Part shown: positions 1 to 50,900 of the stretch, piece after piece
Position numbering within the stretch: the first letter of the stretch is position 1
Layout: the number at the start of each line of letters is the position of its first letter
Source: Paracentrotus lividus
Taxonomy: Eukaryota; Echinodermata; Echinoidea; Camarodonta; Echinidae
Assembly: GCA_940671915.1 (NCBI GenBank)
Contig: CALNVZ010003426.1
Coordinates: 34,772,337-34,836,336 of the forward strand
DNA: 64,000 bases
Direction: 5' to 3'
Program-made: the position numbers and the translations under genes
The notes under the pieces: model-generated
What the model was told of the DNA's origin: nothing
Seen by the model: only the letters and a program-made list of their open reading frames with translations
Database searches by the model: none

Positions 1-476
1 GAACTGAAATGAGAAAATGTGGGCTGCGCGCCCCTATTCTCAAAAAGTCGATCCGCCACTGATGATCGTTACAATTTTTGTTTAAAACAACGTCATAAAG
101 ACATCATATTAACTGTAGACAGTGCTGGTTGGTCAAAATATAATCATGCTAAGCAAAATGTATAAGAATAGAATCAAAGTGAGACTGGTATTAACTGTTA
201 TATTTTCTTAAAAGCTAAAGTACTAGAAATAGGACAGGCTGAGGAAGAAAAAGACATTGAGAGATACTGAGATTTAGGAAGGGGAGAATGAGATGTTAGA
301 AAATCGAAGTGAACTATAAATTCTTGTTATGATATGGCGATCAGTGTTACATAGACAACGTCTGTTGCAAACAAACGACTCTTTCGCCTGGCGTGAAAAA
401 TATTATAATAACAATTTAGATATGGCATAATAAAATTCTCTATGCGCTATATCTTGTGAAAACTAATAGTAATACA

Positions 477-624
477 GTGGCGGATACAGGATTTCATGAT
501 GGGGGGGGGGGGGGGGGGGGGGGGCGCCGCTGAAATTTTCGGATTTTAACATGTACGGTCAATAAGCAGTTTTCAAATTATAGAGGGGCGTCCCCTGCGC
601 CCCCGCCTGCCGATCCGCCACTGG
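477..624. mobile_element. Small GTGGCGGAT-ended repeat with a G24 tract
   Basis: GTGGCGGATACAGG at the left and CCTGCCGATCCGCCACTGG at the right are inverted. The centre holds 24 consecutive G (501-524) and a TTAACATGTACGGTCAATAA segment. A fragment with the same right end is at 1-62, and a related interior is at 7060-7195. Confidence 0.65.
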
Positions 625-850
625 TATTAGAAAGAGGTAATCAATAGAATACACATTTATAAATATTGTAGGGTCCTACAGTAAGATATAACATATACTT
701 AAACTACAATATAAGGTCTTAATAGAATATACACATATACAAATATCGTACAGTAAGATACAACATACTTAAACGTATTTCAACATACTCGAACTACAAT
801 ATATATTTTTAAAAACTATAAAAAATATATAGAAATGTTTAGTCTTTTTA

Positions 851-1424
851 ACAATATTTTGTTTTGCATGACATCACATGTTTATTTAGAAAACGAAGGC
901 GACTAATAAAAGTATTCTCAACATCACACTATTTAACAATAATCTTGCAAAATTAATGATGCCATAAAGATAAAGCGCTGCATGGCGTTGGCCAGCCCCC
1001 GTTTCTTTTTCTTTTTTTCTTTTTTTGTGAAGTCCATGTCCATCGTTGTATCTGAAATGATATAAGAATAAACAAGATATTACATACTTTAACATACTTC
1101 ATACTTAAACATACTTAAACTTACTACAATATACATTTTTTTAAAACTGTAATAAATATAGATATGTGTAATAATAACAATCTTTTAAACAATAATATTT
1201 TGTTTTGCATGACGTCTTTAATATCACATTATGTTTATTTACAAAACGAAGGCGACTTATAAAAGCATTCTCAACATCACATTATTTGACAATAATAATC
1301 ATGATAATATTGCATAGTCTATGATGCTATAAAGATAGAAGGCGCTGCATGGCTTCGACCAGCCCTTGCTTTTTTTTTTTATGTAGAGTCCATGTCCATA
1401 TCTGAAATGATACAAGAATAAACA
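851..1424. repeat. Direct duplication (851-1078 and 1190-1424)
   Basis: Both copies contain ATTTTGTTTTGCATGAC, AAAACGAAGGCGACT, GCGCTGCATGGC, AGTCCATGTCCAT and GAAATGATA..AAGAATAAACAA in the same order. The copies differ by many small indels. Non-coding. Confidence 0.75.
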
Positions 1425-2051
1425 ACAACCAAATAAAAAATATTAGAATTTGAACAACAATGTCATAATTCATTTAAATTCCATTTTATTAAATATGAGT
1501 TAGGCCTAATTTTGTTTACAATTACATGCATGAATAAAGGCAAACAAAAGTTTAAACAAGTTTTTGGGATCCCCACATTATTCCCAAACTTCGAACACCA
1601 ATTCTCCCGAATCCCCCCTTTTTTTCCTTTTTTTTTTTCTTCGTCTTTAAATCGCGCGAGGCCAGCGCCTGATAAGGCCACAACAATGATTTTCATTAAG
1701 AGACTGGCGCGCGGCTATACGTTGCGGGTCAAAGGGCGCGCGCTCAAAGTTATGTGATTGCGCGTAGCTACGCGCATGGCCAAAAATGAACGTAAAACAC
1801 GGCCGGCAAAAAAGGGTCACGCGCGCAATTTAAACTTGGCATTTGAAGAGTAAAATAGAGGATATTTAGCCATCAAACTACAGCTTTCCTGGATCGTTTT
1901 AGAACACCTAACTTCGGTAAGTAACTTAGTTTGAGTGAGTCTGGTATCTATTGTAGATGTAAATTTGTATGAATTGTGTGTTTTAGAAATAAAAAAAAAC
2001 CTTGGCAGCCCTACTTATAAGGCACGGGATCAATTTTATTCTTGTTATATG

Positions 2052-4633
2052 CAGGGCTCGAATAGTAGCCCACGGCAAAACCCACGGCAATTGCCGTGGT
2101 GCCCTTGGTCATTGCCGTGTGATGCCCCTCCAATTTAAGCATGACTTACCGGCAACACTAAACCATGCCCTTTTCTCCTTGCCGTGGTGCCTTATCTCCT
2201 GCAAATGGTGCCCTTCGCTGTTGTAGCAGTGGTGCCCTTTCTAAACAAATGATGATTTTGGGATATTAAATTATTTTCAGCGCCAGTGTGCCTTTTGCAT
2301 TCCCCTCACTAAAACTTAAGTCTTGGCCAACTCAACCACAGCGCGATCCATTCCCCTCCGGCTCCGCACCGCGCCGTGCCCGGCATGGCGCTGGCATGCT
2401 ACAAGAGTAGCGCGCGCTGCAAAAGGGGACCCCAAGCTATCGATAGCGATATCGCGATCATGTTCTCACCGCAGCCATTTTCCCTGCCGCGTGCGATATT
2501 CAGAAAAAGTGACTGCACTTTTAGGTCTATTTTGACATGTTTTCCTCACAACAGTCGCGATTGAAAATTTTGAAAGGATTTATTCAATTGTAGTGTAATC
2601 CCAGGATTATACCATCGTATTTTTTGCTCTGTGATATTTTTTGGTAAGTTTTGATGATGTTTATCGTGCTCTGTCCGCGTTGTGATTGAGTTGTGATGTG
2701 CGAAGGCATCAATCAACTGCAGGCAATCTCAAACATTTCTGTGACCACGCAATTTGCTGATTATTGATTGTTAAGATTCTCTTATTTCAATCATAAAAAT
2801 ATATTTAGATGACCCTAGATCTAGGTGAAATTATTTTTGTACGAATTATTTACCTGTCTGGTCAGGGATTTTTCTTTTTTATAAGAAAATTCGGCGAAAC
2901 CAAGGCCCTTTTTTTCGTTTGCCATTTCACGTTCTTTTGCACACGCGAAGATCTTTTTCATATTTATGTAGCCAAACCGATTAAATCCATCCGAATCTTT
3001 GCAATCCTGTCATGAAATATCAAAATACCCACTTAGACAGCTAAAGAAAGGACTAAATGTCCCGATTTTTCTTTGATTTATTCTTTTTGTTATAAGATTT
3101 TCATGAAATCTTAGACTCTGTTACGCGAGACATGTACATCTTTTCCAACATATAAGAGTCATCCCCACGCATGCCTTTTTGTGTATGTGGAGCTATCCAT
3201 GCGAGAAACTTGTGAGGATATCATTGTCAATAAGGCCTTAAATTTTCCTCGAATGATGAAACAAAAGTCAAATCCCCCTTCTACATACTATGATGAAAAA
3301 CAAAAGAAATTCATTCACAAACAGAACATTAAAAAACAACTTACATTTTTTCTCTCCCGTGTCAAACCATTTTTTTTTTTTTTGCCATTTTCTCTGGCAG
3401 GCCATTACTAGTCTTGATTTTCAGACCCTGAAAGTTATTTGAATTTTTTATTCATTCTTATCTTCAAAATTATATACCAATATGAATCTACAATTTAGTT
3501 TTAGTCAATCATAGAATTTAAATTTATTTCATTTTCCAACATTATATATTTTATTTTTATCAACAGAATATTAAAACTGGTCTTCCAAAATGTCTATAAT
3601 TTTTGGGGTTACCGTGAAAAGACTACCGCTAGATATCGATAATTGTCAACAACAAGCTTCCCAGTAAGCGTATTGGGTGTCATAAATATTCATACGTACG
3701 CGGTGAGTGGGCTATTCCACTGTGACTGAGGGGTGTGGAGATTAATAATTGTGAAGGTTTAACATTAATTTATGAGTAAAAATATGATCAAATCTACCGA
3801 TGGTGTAATTTTATAGGACAATGATATTATAAAGAAAAAACAAAAACATTTAAATGTTTTTAAAACTGGAATCATGTGTTTCAAGGCTTGTCAAAAACAT
3901 GTAGTCACCTATTGTGAATGTGTAGTTCCTTAGGGGCTGGGGTGGGGTAAGAAACATCGATGGCTGTTCCATTTTACGGGAGGTGAAGCAGGTTGGTTGA
4001 AGCATTCTGAACATGGGATTTAAATTTAAATAATAATTCTTAAAAGTAAATAAAGCACACCAATACGACAAAATATATTATTACATCAAATTTTTTTTTC
4101 ACAGACATGAAATAAAAAACAAAGGAGGAAGACATATAAATATGTACTTCCATAATCTTGCCTTTTTTTGTTACACATGGCATTGGCAAGAGAAACAATG
4201 AAGTTCAAAGTCAAGTGAATTTAGAATTGTGAAGATATTTCCAGGAATCAATGGTACGTATTACAAAGTATTTCATTTAAAACTTCATGATTCCAGTGCC
4301 TGGTAATAAATAAAGTTCCTAATTGGAAAAATTGGAAACGTTTTGCATTTTCTTACAGTTTCATCTGTGATCAAAACTATTGTTGAAATAGTAACTGCCA
4401 ATAATTAGCAATTACTAATTGCTAATTAATCGCTGATTGCGCGCTTTCGTAGAAATGACTAGTTTAATGACTTTTTCCCATTGCCTTGGTGCCTTTTTCC
4501 AGTTGCCTTGGTGCCTTTTTCAGTTGCCTTGGTGCCCTTAGAAATTTTTTTTATATAAGACCATTTGCCCTTTTTTCACAGGTGCCCCTTTTCACAGTTG
4601 CCTTGACCCTAGAAATTCCTAATTCGAGCCCTG
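2052..4633. mobile_element. hAT-like non-autonomous element, 2.58 kb
   Basis: Ends are inverted (CAGGGCTCGAAT at 2052 and its complement ending in CCCTG at 4633) and are flanked by the direct word TATATG on both sides. CAGGG termini and short target duplications fit the hAT superfamily. Both ends also carry subterminal repeats: TTGCCGTGGTGCCC-type words at 2080-2240 and TTGCCTTGGTGCC words at 4480-4610. No transposase frame is visible inside. Short open frames within (for example 3181-3411) look incidental. Confidence 0.6.
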
Positions 4634-6295
4634 TATATGTATAAGCATAGTTTGAGTGTGACAAAGAATTAACGATATATTAAAGTTGCACTTTCCTCTG
4701 AAGTTGGCTAGCCTAGGGCATGTGCAGTGGAAACTCGCTATAACGAGATCAGATATAACAAGGTTCCTAATACAACAACATAATTTGCTGGTCCTAGTTC
4801 TTTGTATTCTTTAGATTTTTAAACAATATATCAAGATTCCTGATATAGCAAGCAAATTTCTATGGTCCTAAGGACCTTGTAATAACGAGTTTCTAATGTA
4901 CTATAAAAACTACTCATGAGAAATATCCCTTTTGATACCATGAATGATAATACATGGTGTATGTACATGTATATTTCAGTATAAATTTGCCTACAATTCA
5001 ATTCAATTTGGGAAACAGGCAGGACAATGTACTGATTTTATGTCAAGAGTAGAGGATAAGTTTGTAATCATTTAAATAGACATACCATGATTAAATAAGA
5101 ATACGTAATCAGAATTTTGTATTTTGGGTAAAAAAACTAGACAGTTTGAATATAGTTGGGGACTCAAGATGCTGCAGATGTATAGTTGCTTTAAGCCAAT
5201 AAATCCCATACTTTGATAGCAACATGCAATATTTTTTCTTGGTTACTATCAATATTCAAATTTTAAATGATGCACAGCTGGTGGTTGAATATTTTTAATG
5301 AGCCCTTTATAGGTAAAGCCTGCAAGCCTGTCTCCTGCCATTTCAAACAGTGAATTGTGATCTTCTTCTTCTCCCTCCCCCTCTCTTTCTTCAAAAGCTA
5401 TCAAGATCAGGTTGAGGGAAGTGTTCAACTTTTCACAGGGAGATTGCTCTGACAGCGAGAAATTGAGCTCAGATTCATGGCAAAGTACATGTTGTATGGG
5501 AAGCCAAGAAGTTCATGTTGAGGATGCGAAAGTGCAGTGAACCCTAGATACGTAAGACCTTGGAGTCATAACAGAAGAATAATGTTTAAGTAGAGTGTCA
5601 GAGCTGATGCCCACATACTTCGAAAGTGCTTAAAACTTGAAACAATTAACGTCTTATAAGAAGGTAATTACTAATCAAATCTTATAATGAATGATATGAA
5701 TTGTTGTCCTTATTCTTAATGCGAAATTACAATGGCAAAATACGTTTCCCTACATATTTTTGCTTCGGCAACTGAAGTAAAATTTATATTCAAGATTGCA
5801 AGAAGTGTGAGAGAGATTAGAGGGAAAATTATACAGAAGGAGGAAAGAGAGAAATGGAGACAGAAAATGTGTAATCAAAGAGAGAATAAGATAAAAGGAA
5901 ACGGAGGAGAGAGAAAGACAGAAAGAAGCAGATACTGTGTGAGAATAATGAGCAAAACAAGTGAGGGAGAGAGAGAGGGAAAGCAGGGGCCGCGAGGTGT
6001 TTTTGAAAGTGGAGGCGGCGGAGCCGAAAGTGGCGGGGGGGGGGGGTTGGCTAACAGTCGTAAAAATCACAACATCTAGTGGTCATTTTCGTGTTTTTGT
6101 TCATGTTTGCTGGGGAAAAAAGGGGGAGCTGCATGTCCACTGGAAAGAGAAAAAAAATAGAGAGAAGGGGGTACATATGTTGGTGAGGTATAGCTTTTAG
6201 TTCTGTATATGATGTTCCCTGATCCCTGGATAGGCAGTAACATATCTCTCTTTTTGCTCTTCTTAATAAAATCAGCAAATGAGTCACAGCTTTAC
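4634..6295. other. Non-coding stretch
   Basis: AT-rich, unassigned. Positions 5800-6060 are purine-rich (AGAGAGA/GGAG words) and open overlapping frames on both strands that lack any recognisable domain. No RNA gene seen. Confidence 0.5.
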
Positions 6296-6354
6296 CCATG
6301 TCACTATCAATGATGTCATCAGCTGGAAGGGAATTCCCCTGAGTGGTGGTTGGC
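6296..6354 (-). CDS. Possible later exon of the DRAM-like gene (weak)
   Basis: A 59-base minus-strand segment with acceptor TGTTTCCACAG and donor ATGG/GTAAAG. In the phase demanded by exon 6 it is open and reads QPPLRGIPFQLMTSLIVTW after a shared Gly. It is hydrophobic with a terminal Trp, loosely resembling the EW-ending helix of family members. A second frame is also open (PTTTQGNSLPADDIIDSDM), so frame choice is not decisive, and no U12 branch site is obvious nearby. Listed only because phase and splice signals agree. Confidence 0.2.
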
Positions 6355-6599
6355 CTGTGGAAACATACCGACCAAGTTCATTTCTAGTTATCCTAGCATA
6401 GCCTACATGCACAGCCACTTTCTTGAATGGTCATGAGTCATCAAGTCCATATATTTGTATTTTATGTCTATTGTTTGTTAAGAGGCATAAGGACATTAAT
6501 GCATATTATCTAAAACAGTATTTAGAAGAAATTTTTTTTTAAAACCCTAAAAGAAAAACAAACGAACAAACAAACAAACTCCAGCTCTAAATGTTAATG

Positions 6600-6805
6600 T
6601 CCGAAACAGAAATTCTTTTTGAACAATTGATCAATGGCCCAGCAACAAATGAACAGCCCCACATCGACGTGCTCTATATGGGCTTACTAGTTGAATGCTA
6701 AACAGGCTAGCATCTTTTAATGTCTTTTAGTATGACACAGCCAGGTTTTGAACCCATTATCTCCCGATTACGAGGCAAATACTTTATCCACTGAGCCAAC
6801 TATTT
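6600..6805 (-). mobile_element. tRNA-derived SINE relic
   Basis: On the minus strand, GTTGGCTCAGTGGATAAAG and GGGTTCAAAACCTGG are decayed pol III A and B boxes, followed by a TATACTAAAAGACATTAAAAG-like segment. It shares its layout with 59450-59670. Confidence 0.55.
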
Positions 6806-7059
6806 TGGAAAATCATATGCTGCTTAATGAGTCATAAGAGTCTGAATATGTAGACTACGCATCATCTACTTCCCGAATTATAGGAACTGGCACAACGATG
6901 TTAATTTGAATTTGAAAGTGTGGATCTTTCATTCCCCAAGCTGTTAGTGATTCCCATTACAGGTTTTTGAAATGCTATCACAGAGCGCCTTGAGGCCGTC
7001 CCAGGGTAAGTCTTAAAGAGATATCTAGGGTCTTTAGAGCAGTGTGGGGTCCAGGGGTT

Positions 7060-7195
7060 GAACATAGATGGGGGAGGGGCACCAGGCCTGATAGAGGGCC
7101 CCGCCAAAATTGTCAGATTTGAACATGTACAGTCAATGAGTGGTTTTCAGATTATGGGGGAGGGGGGGCGTTCCCTGTGCCCCTGCCTGGATTCG
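7060..7195. repeat. Relative of the 477-624 repeat
   Basis: Contains GATTTGAACATGTACAGTCA, ATGAGTGGTTTTCAGATTAT and GGGGGCGTTCCCTGTGCCCC, matching the interior of the 477 element. Ends are degraded. Confidence 0.55.
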
Positions 7196-7199
7196 TGCT

Positions 7200-9440
7200 T
7201 GTTAGAGTCTCGTAATAACAACAGATTGTGGTTTAATATAATTTGTATACCTTGTCGGATAAAATATGAAAATGAAAATCATACTATTATTCAAAAGACA
7301 GATGATGATCAAAGAGATTATAAACAAGCCTTCCACTTTTACATTTCTGAACTTTTTCGAAGTTTTCAGTTTTTCAGTTTGAATAACAAACTAAAGCAAA
7401 AGAGGATATCCTCTTATGGGAAAGCAACGATAAATCAAATTAAACAAAACAATAAAAGAATAGGGGCGGTTGGTTTGAGTTATAATGGTGATCAGTCAAA
7501 TTTGACGGTTATTACAAAGACGTTTATAGGTTTCCTTCATATCGTGAAAAAGAGCATAATTATCTCTCTCTTTTTTCCCTCTCTTTTATATCAAATGGCT
7601 TTATAGAAACACACACCCACCTCAAAAGAAAATAGTTTTAAACAAAATACACTTCTCCTTCCACTTTAACATTACTGATCATTTTCAAATGAATAAAAGA
7701 ATAAAAGAAAAAAAGATGGGTTGAATTAAAGAAGACAGTCATAGAAGGATATCACATATAGCTTTATCGGAAATAGAAACTCACATCTACCTCCAATTTT
7801 TTTTTTTTAAACAATGTTCTTTTTTAACATTACAGAACATTTTCAAATAAATAAAATAAAGAGGATGGATTGAATTAAAGAAGACAGTCATAGAACGATA
7901 TCACATAGCTTTGTCGGAAATGGAAGAACACATTCCCCACAGGGCCCCTCGTTTCCTAAAGATACCGATCAAACAATTGGTAAAATACTTCATCCTCAAA
8001 ACTCCCAAAAGTGTTAACTTTATGAACATTAATATAACATGCAGGATCAATTTCAATGAGCTGTGAGTAAAAGCGGTGACGTGCAACAAACAACCCACGC
8101 CCAATTGAGCATAAACAAGAAAATGTGATAATATTGTGTCTTTTTGAGCCGCAGAAGGGAGTTGTTTACTGTGTTAAAATATGTAAGTTATGCTGTTCAT
8201 GCCCTTAATAGAAGACTTTGGAAAGCTTTTCTTTCAGCGAGAATCTGTCTGGAATAATTTTCATAAGTGCATTCTTACTGCTTTTTTTTTAAGGGATCCT
8301 GTAACTTCCCAGACCAAGTGCGAGATGAATCAAAATGAGTAGAATCCTTCCCGGTGTTCTACCATATTGTCACTTTCATTCATTATTTATTCTTCTTGTA
8401 TCAATTACAAACAGCACTTTAATGTTATAATATTTGCCATTCTTTTAACAAAAGAAAAACACAATTTGGAAATAAAAAGGCCAAGAAAATTCCCTATTAA
8501 ATGTTGATTGTGCCAACTGCGACAATAACATTGCTTTCACTTTCATTTTTGACACATTTTAAATAATTTTGTATCAATCAAAAACATGACTTAAATGTTG
8601 GAATAATAGTCATCAATGGACTTTCATAAAGCATGTGATCTGGCGAATTTAAAAAAAAAAGGCAAAACTTCTTTTTCCTTTGGAATACCCTAATTTCCCT
8701 TTTATATTTGACCTATTATTTACTCATCTTCTATCAATTACAAACAGGAGTTAAATGTTCAAACAATCGTCATCAATGTTCTTTTAATGAAAAAATGTAA
8801 TCTGGGGATGATGAAAAAGTAGGCCAACTGTCTTTTCCCCTTTTTTTGTGGGAGAGGGAGGCGGAAAATTTGAGATGGGGATGAAAATGTTGAGAGGATG
8901 AGGAAGAGGAAAAGAGCGAGAACTCTAAGCAGACGGACTGACACCCCAGGGGGGAAGAAACGTACCCACGCTAAACTCTGTGGATGCACGCAAGGGATGC
9001 TGGGGAGTTTACATGGATGAGATGGAGCGAGAGAGAGAAACTGTAATCACATTCAGGTTTACTGTCTTTGTCTCCTCTCACGGAACATGTGTAAGACGAA
9101 AGAAACATGAATGAATAGATCAGGGCTGCTCTTCAGTAATAAAATGGTGCTCTCTCTCTTAAAGGTTCACCCTGAGTTTAATTGGTCTTTTGAAATATTA
9201 TGAACATTCTTTTTCTAAAATGGAAGTTTATTGAATTTACATTTCACAACCTATGGGACAATAGCTCGCAAGTGACGTCACATATTCAAAAATTTAAATA
9301 TTTATAACTTTGTTACTTCTTGGTGGATTTTCTTCAAACTTTCACTCATATTTTCTTTAATTTCCTGCCATCATTCAAGTTAATTTCCAATAATATAATA
9401 AATAACCAAATATCAGTTAGGTTTGTTTTGAAAAGGATAC
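7200..9440. other. Non-coding stretch downstream of exon 6
   Basis: AT-rich DNA with imperfect local duplications: GAATTAAAGAAGACAGTCAT at about 7725 and 7875, and several TCAATTACAAACAG words at 8400-8750. I searched the minus strand for a C-terminal DRAM-like exon and found none that is convincing. Confidence 0.5.
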
Positions 9441-47770
<38,330 letters not shown>

Positions 47771-48076
47771 CGCGGGCATTTTCCTCTTTTTTCGGCACCA
47801 GCCAAGTCCCTTCTTTGCACAATTGCAGAACACACACTGCATAGGTTTTGTATGGGTACAGTACTTCCCTCGTTCCAAGAAATGGTCTCCAGTCAGTACT
47901 TTTCCCCAGCCAAGAGTCCTGGGTAACCAACAGTCTCTATCTTGTCTTCGTACAGTTGCAGAACATGAATTGCAAAGCTTTGTATGGGCACAGTACTTTA
48001 GAAATATGGTCACCAATCTGGATTTCACAGTTCTAGATTCCTGATTCACCCTTTTCCTTGCTTTATACTCTAGCAA
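47771..48076 (-). other. In-frame Cys-rich upstream extension of exon 1 with 132-bp duplication
   Basis: The reading frame of exon 1 stays open for about 100 codons upstream. It contains two related modules, KYCAHTKLCNSCSAT and KYCTHTKPMQCVFCNC, produced by a 132-bp (44-codon) imperfect tandem duplication (TATGGG anchors on the plus strand at 47851 and 47983). In-frame ATGs occur at the start of MQCVFCNC and at 47779. It may be 5' UTR, an alternative N-terminus or chance. Vertebrate family members lack such a domain. Confidence 0.35.
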
Positions 48077-48762
48077 TTACTGAATTCATCAGTTCCCCGT
48101 TCCTTTGCTCCATCATTTTGAGGTCATCAAGATCAGCACAAAAAGCTGCAAATATCCAGAAACCTGTCCAAAAAAAAGTAAGAAATATACAAGATCAATA
48201 CTATTGTTATGAGAATACTGATCTTATTTGATAGAGAATAGTCAGTTTATAGCATTTTCTTAACTTTTGCATGGATATTTTTATATGATGCTCTAATCTA
48301 TACCACTGATGCATATGAAATTAAGGGTTGCAAGCTGCAAGTTATTGGTTGGTACTTTATTTAAAACAAAACAAAATGACTCTCAGATTTGTAGTATAAC
48401 TCAGTAAAGTGAAAGAGTAAAGTGATCCGAAAGTTGAATATTTGCATTTGATAATTGAACTCTGTAAGCTCCATTCATGTTTTGGGTATCTGTCAAGACT
48501 TTGAAAGGCACAGGTGTAATATAAAGCAAATATACAATTTTCTACCTATGATACATGACATGGATTTCATAGCTTTTTGCCTCACTGAAAATGATGCATT
48601 TCACTCTTTGTGAAAACTGCAAAACTTTGTACAAATATGTAACTATTTACTCTGTGAATTCTCTAAAAACTGGAATGTTAGTTCACAATGTTTGCAAAAG
48701 TAGACAAAAGAATGTTTTTTTTTTAAATACATTCCAAAAATATAAAACGGTACTCCTGCACC

Positions 48763-49033
48763 CTGTTGCATAAAACTTCTAACCGGACTTTTTTCCGGTT
48801 AAAATCTGAAAACTCCGGTTAAAGTCCAAAAACTCCGGTTACAATATTTTTCTGGATTTTTTACTGTTTTTTCCATTGCATAAAAACATACCAGAGTTTT
48901 CTAAAGTATTAATGCAATAAATTTTTAGGGCGTTTTAAAACTCAGGTTGAATAACCTAAGAAATAGGTCTACATAAGCTGAGTTTTTTAACCCGAGAAAA
49001 CTCGGGTTAGAAAAAAAGTTTTATGCAACACCA
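48763..49033. mobile_element. MITE with TGTTGCATAAAACTT ends
   Basis: Left CTGTTGCATAAAACTTCTAA is complementary to right AAAAAGTTTTATGCAACACC. Inside are several CCGGTT/AACCGG and AACTCGGGTT words. Lies about 0.7 kb upstream of exon 1 of the DRAM-like gene. Confidence 0.7.
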
Positions 49034-49401
49034 CCCTGGAATATAAATAATTGAAATTTTATCCAGTAAAGTTGGCAAAAAGCAAAAGACAACAAACGGG
49101 ATAGTCATGTTGAAATTTCTGTGCTGCCAATAAGTTCCAATTTAGTTTATTTATCAGATTTAGAAGTAGAACTTGTCTTTTTGACATCAAATATTTTACT
49201 CAAAGAATATGATCACAGCCATAGTGTGGTATCAAATGAGGATTACATTAAATACCGTTTTTTTTTAATCCTGGAGAAACTTTGTCTAAAAGAGCAGACG
49301 AAAAGAGAAAAGTCATGATATCAAGGCGTTATGCCAAACGTGACTCATGCCCTTTCCGTTGCCCCTTCTCCATAACTCTCTTGCCCTCTTTTGTCTCAAG
49401 A

Positions 49402-49802
49402 GGTGGTCCTGCACTAGCTCAAATTATTTTAAATATCGCCTTATTTGTGATTCAGTGAATTAGCCCAATCAGAGGAGACCCGGCTTTGTCGTCAAATAGC
49501 GCAATATTTTGAAGGAAATCCCAGCCCAAGTCATCTTATAGGCTCTTTTGAAAAAAATTGAGCTGGTTTGCAGTTTTAGCACAAAATAGCGCGCTAGCTC
49601 AAGATAAATCCAAAATCGTGCACCTGTGCGTTTCTACGCCAGCAGTAGTTACCAGTTGTGCAATACATATTGAGCTTATTTGCTCAGGGTCAGGTTAGGT
49701 TGTTAATTCGAAACATTAAATTAGTTTCCTTTTTTTGTTTTTTTTCCCCGATCCACCAATTAGCTTGCTATTTTTTTAGCTCAAGCTAGTGCAGAACCGC
49801 CT
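49402..49802. mobile_element. MITE of the CACTAGCTC family, copy B
   Basis: Starts AGGTGGTCCTGCACTAGCTC and ends GCTAGTGCAGAACCGCCT. It shares the AAATAGCGCGCTA motif and the TAGCTCAAGCTAGTGCAG end with the element at 31965-32403. Non-coding. Confidence 0.65.
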
Positions 49803-50294
49803 AAGTTTTATTTCTTGTTGCTGTTGGCGCAATAGTTCAGAGAATATCAAGAGGCCCGTCCAGAACGTTTGTTTCCTGCGCGTTGAGACAGTAATGAGAC
49901 GCAGGTTCAGAAAGTGCACATAAACATCCCGTAAAAAGGGTGAATTTGTCAGAAATTTGAGAATATAAAAATGTTACATTCATGACTCTCGGAGGATTCG
50001 CTGGGGGATTTGAACGATTGGCATGTTCGCCAAATATCTGAAAGGGCAGAGACTTTGAGATTTGAAACAAAACCCATCTTCCTTTCTTGAGGATTGGTCA
50101 TTGATTTTGTTTTTGTTCTCATTTTTTAAAAATCTACTGCATATAGTTGTACCCAAACGGTTACAGCTTTCATAACAACAAAAAGACAGGATGAGCATGT
50201 TTACAAGATTAGGAAAAATGATACTGAAGAAAAATGATAATGCAACATCCTACAATTAAAGTGAAACCCTTCCACATTCATGTTATTAAAACAG

Positions 50295-50562
50295 AATTGA
50301 AGATGCTAGTATTAGAAGTTCCTATGTTACATCAAATCAGTTTTGAGAAACAGAGGGTAAAAATGTAACATACGAACATCTAGTACTAGCATCTTCACTT
50401 ATTTTACATATTCCGAAAGAGTAACTCCTCCCGCATCTTTTGGTACCATTTTTGTGTGGTATGTCTTTACGCTTGGATGAACATGACACATTGTTACATA
50501 AATGTAACAGAGGGCCAAAATGTAACATACGAACTTCTAGTACTAGCATCTTCAATTTAAGA
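50295..50562. repeat. Repeats of GAAGATGCTAGTA/TACTAGCATCTTC
   Basis: One forward (GAAGATGCTAGTATTAGAAG, about 50298) and two inverted copies (about 50385 and 50540), with GTAACATACGAAC beside the latter two. Probably a small foldback element with partial internal duplication. Confidence 0.6.
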
Positions 50563-50807
50563 GAAGAAATTGTTGTTTTCTACCTAATTCAGTAATCATC
50601 AAACCATTCAATCAACATACACTTAAATAGATGAATTAGTAACTACTTTGTCAGCTGGAATAAAACCAAGTACATCTTACAATCTTGAATTATTAATTCT
50701 TAATACATTCTCCAATCAATTAAGAAAATTTACTCCAGAAAAAAAAACCTTGTCTCAATTGACGTGGGCATGGTTCATTTTACTTCAGCACCGTTTACCT
50801 AGCATCA

Positions 50808-50900
50808 ACGTGATGGCTCAATAAATAGAGCGTCCGCCTCATCACTGGGAGGTTGTGGGTTCAATCCCTTGCTGCGTCATACCAAAAGACGTTAAAAACA
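50808..50900 (+). mobile_element. tRNA-derived SINE fragment
   Basis: Plus strand GATGGCTCAATAAATAGAGC, GGTTGTGGGTTCAATCCC and ATACCAAAAGACGTTAAAAA, the same head and start of body as 59450-59675. The rest is absent. Confidence 0.6.
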
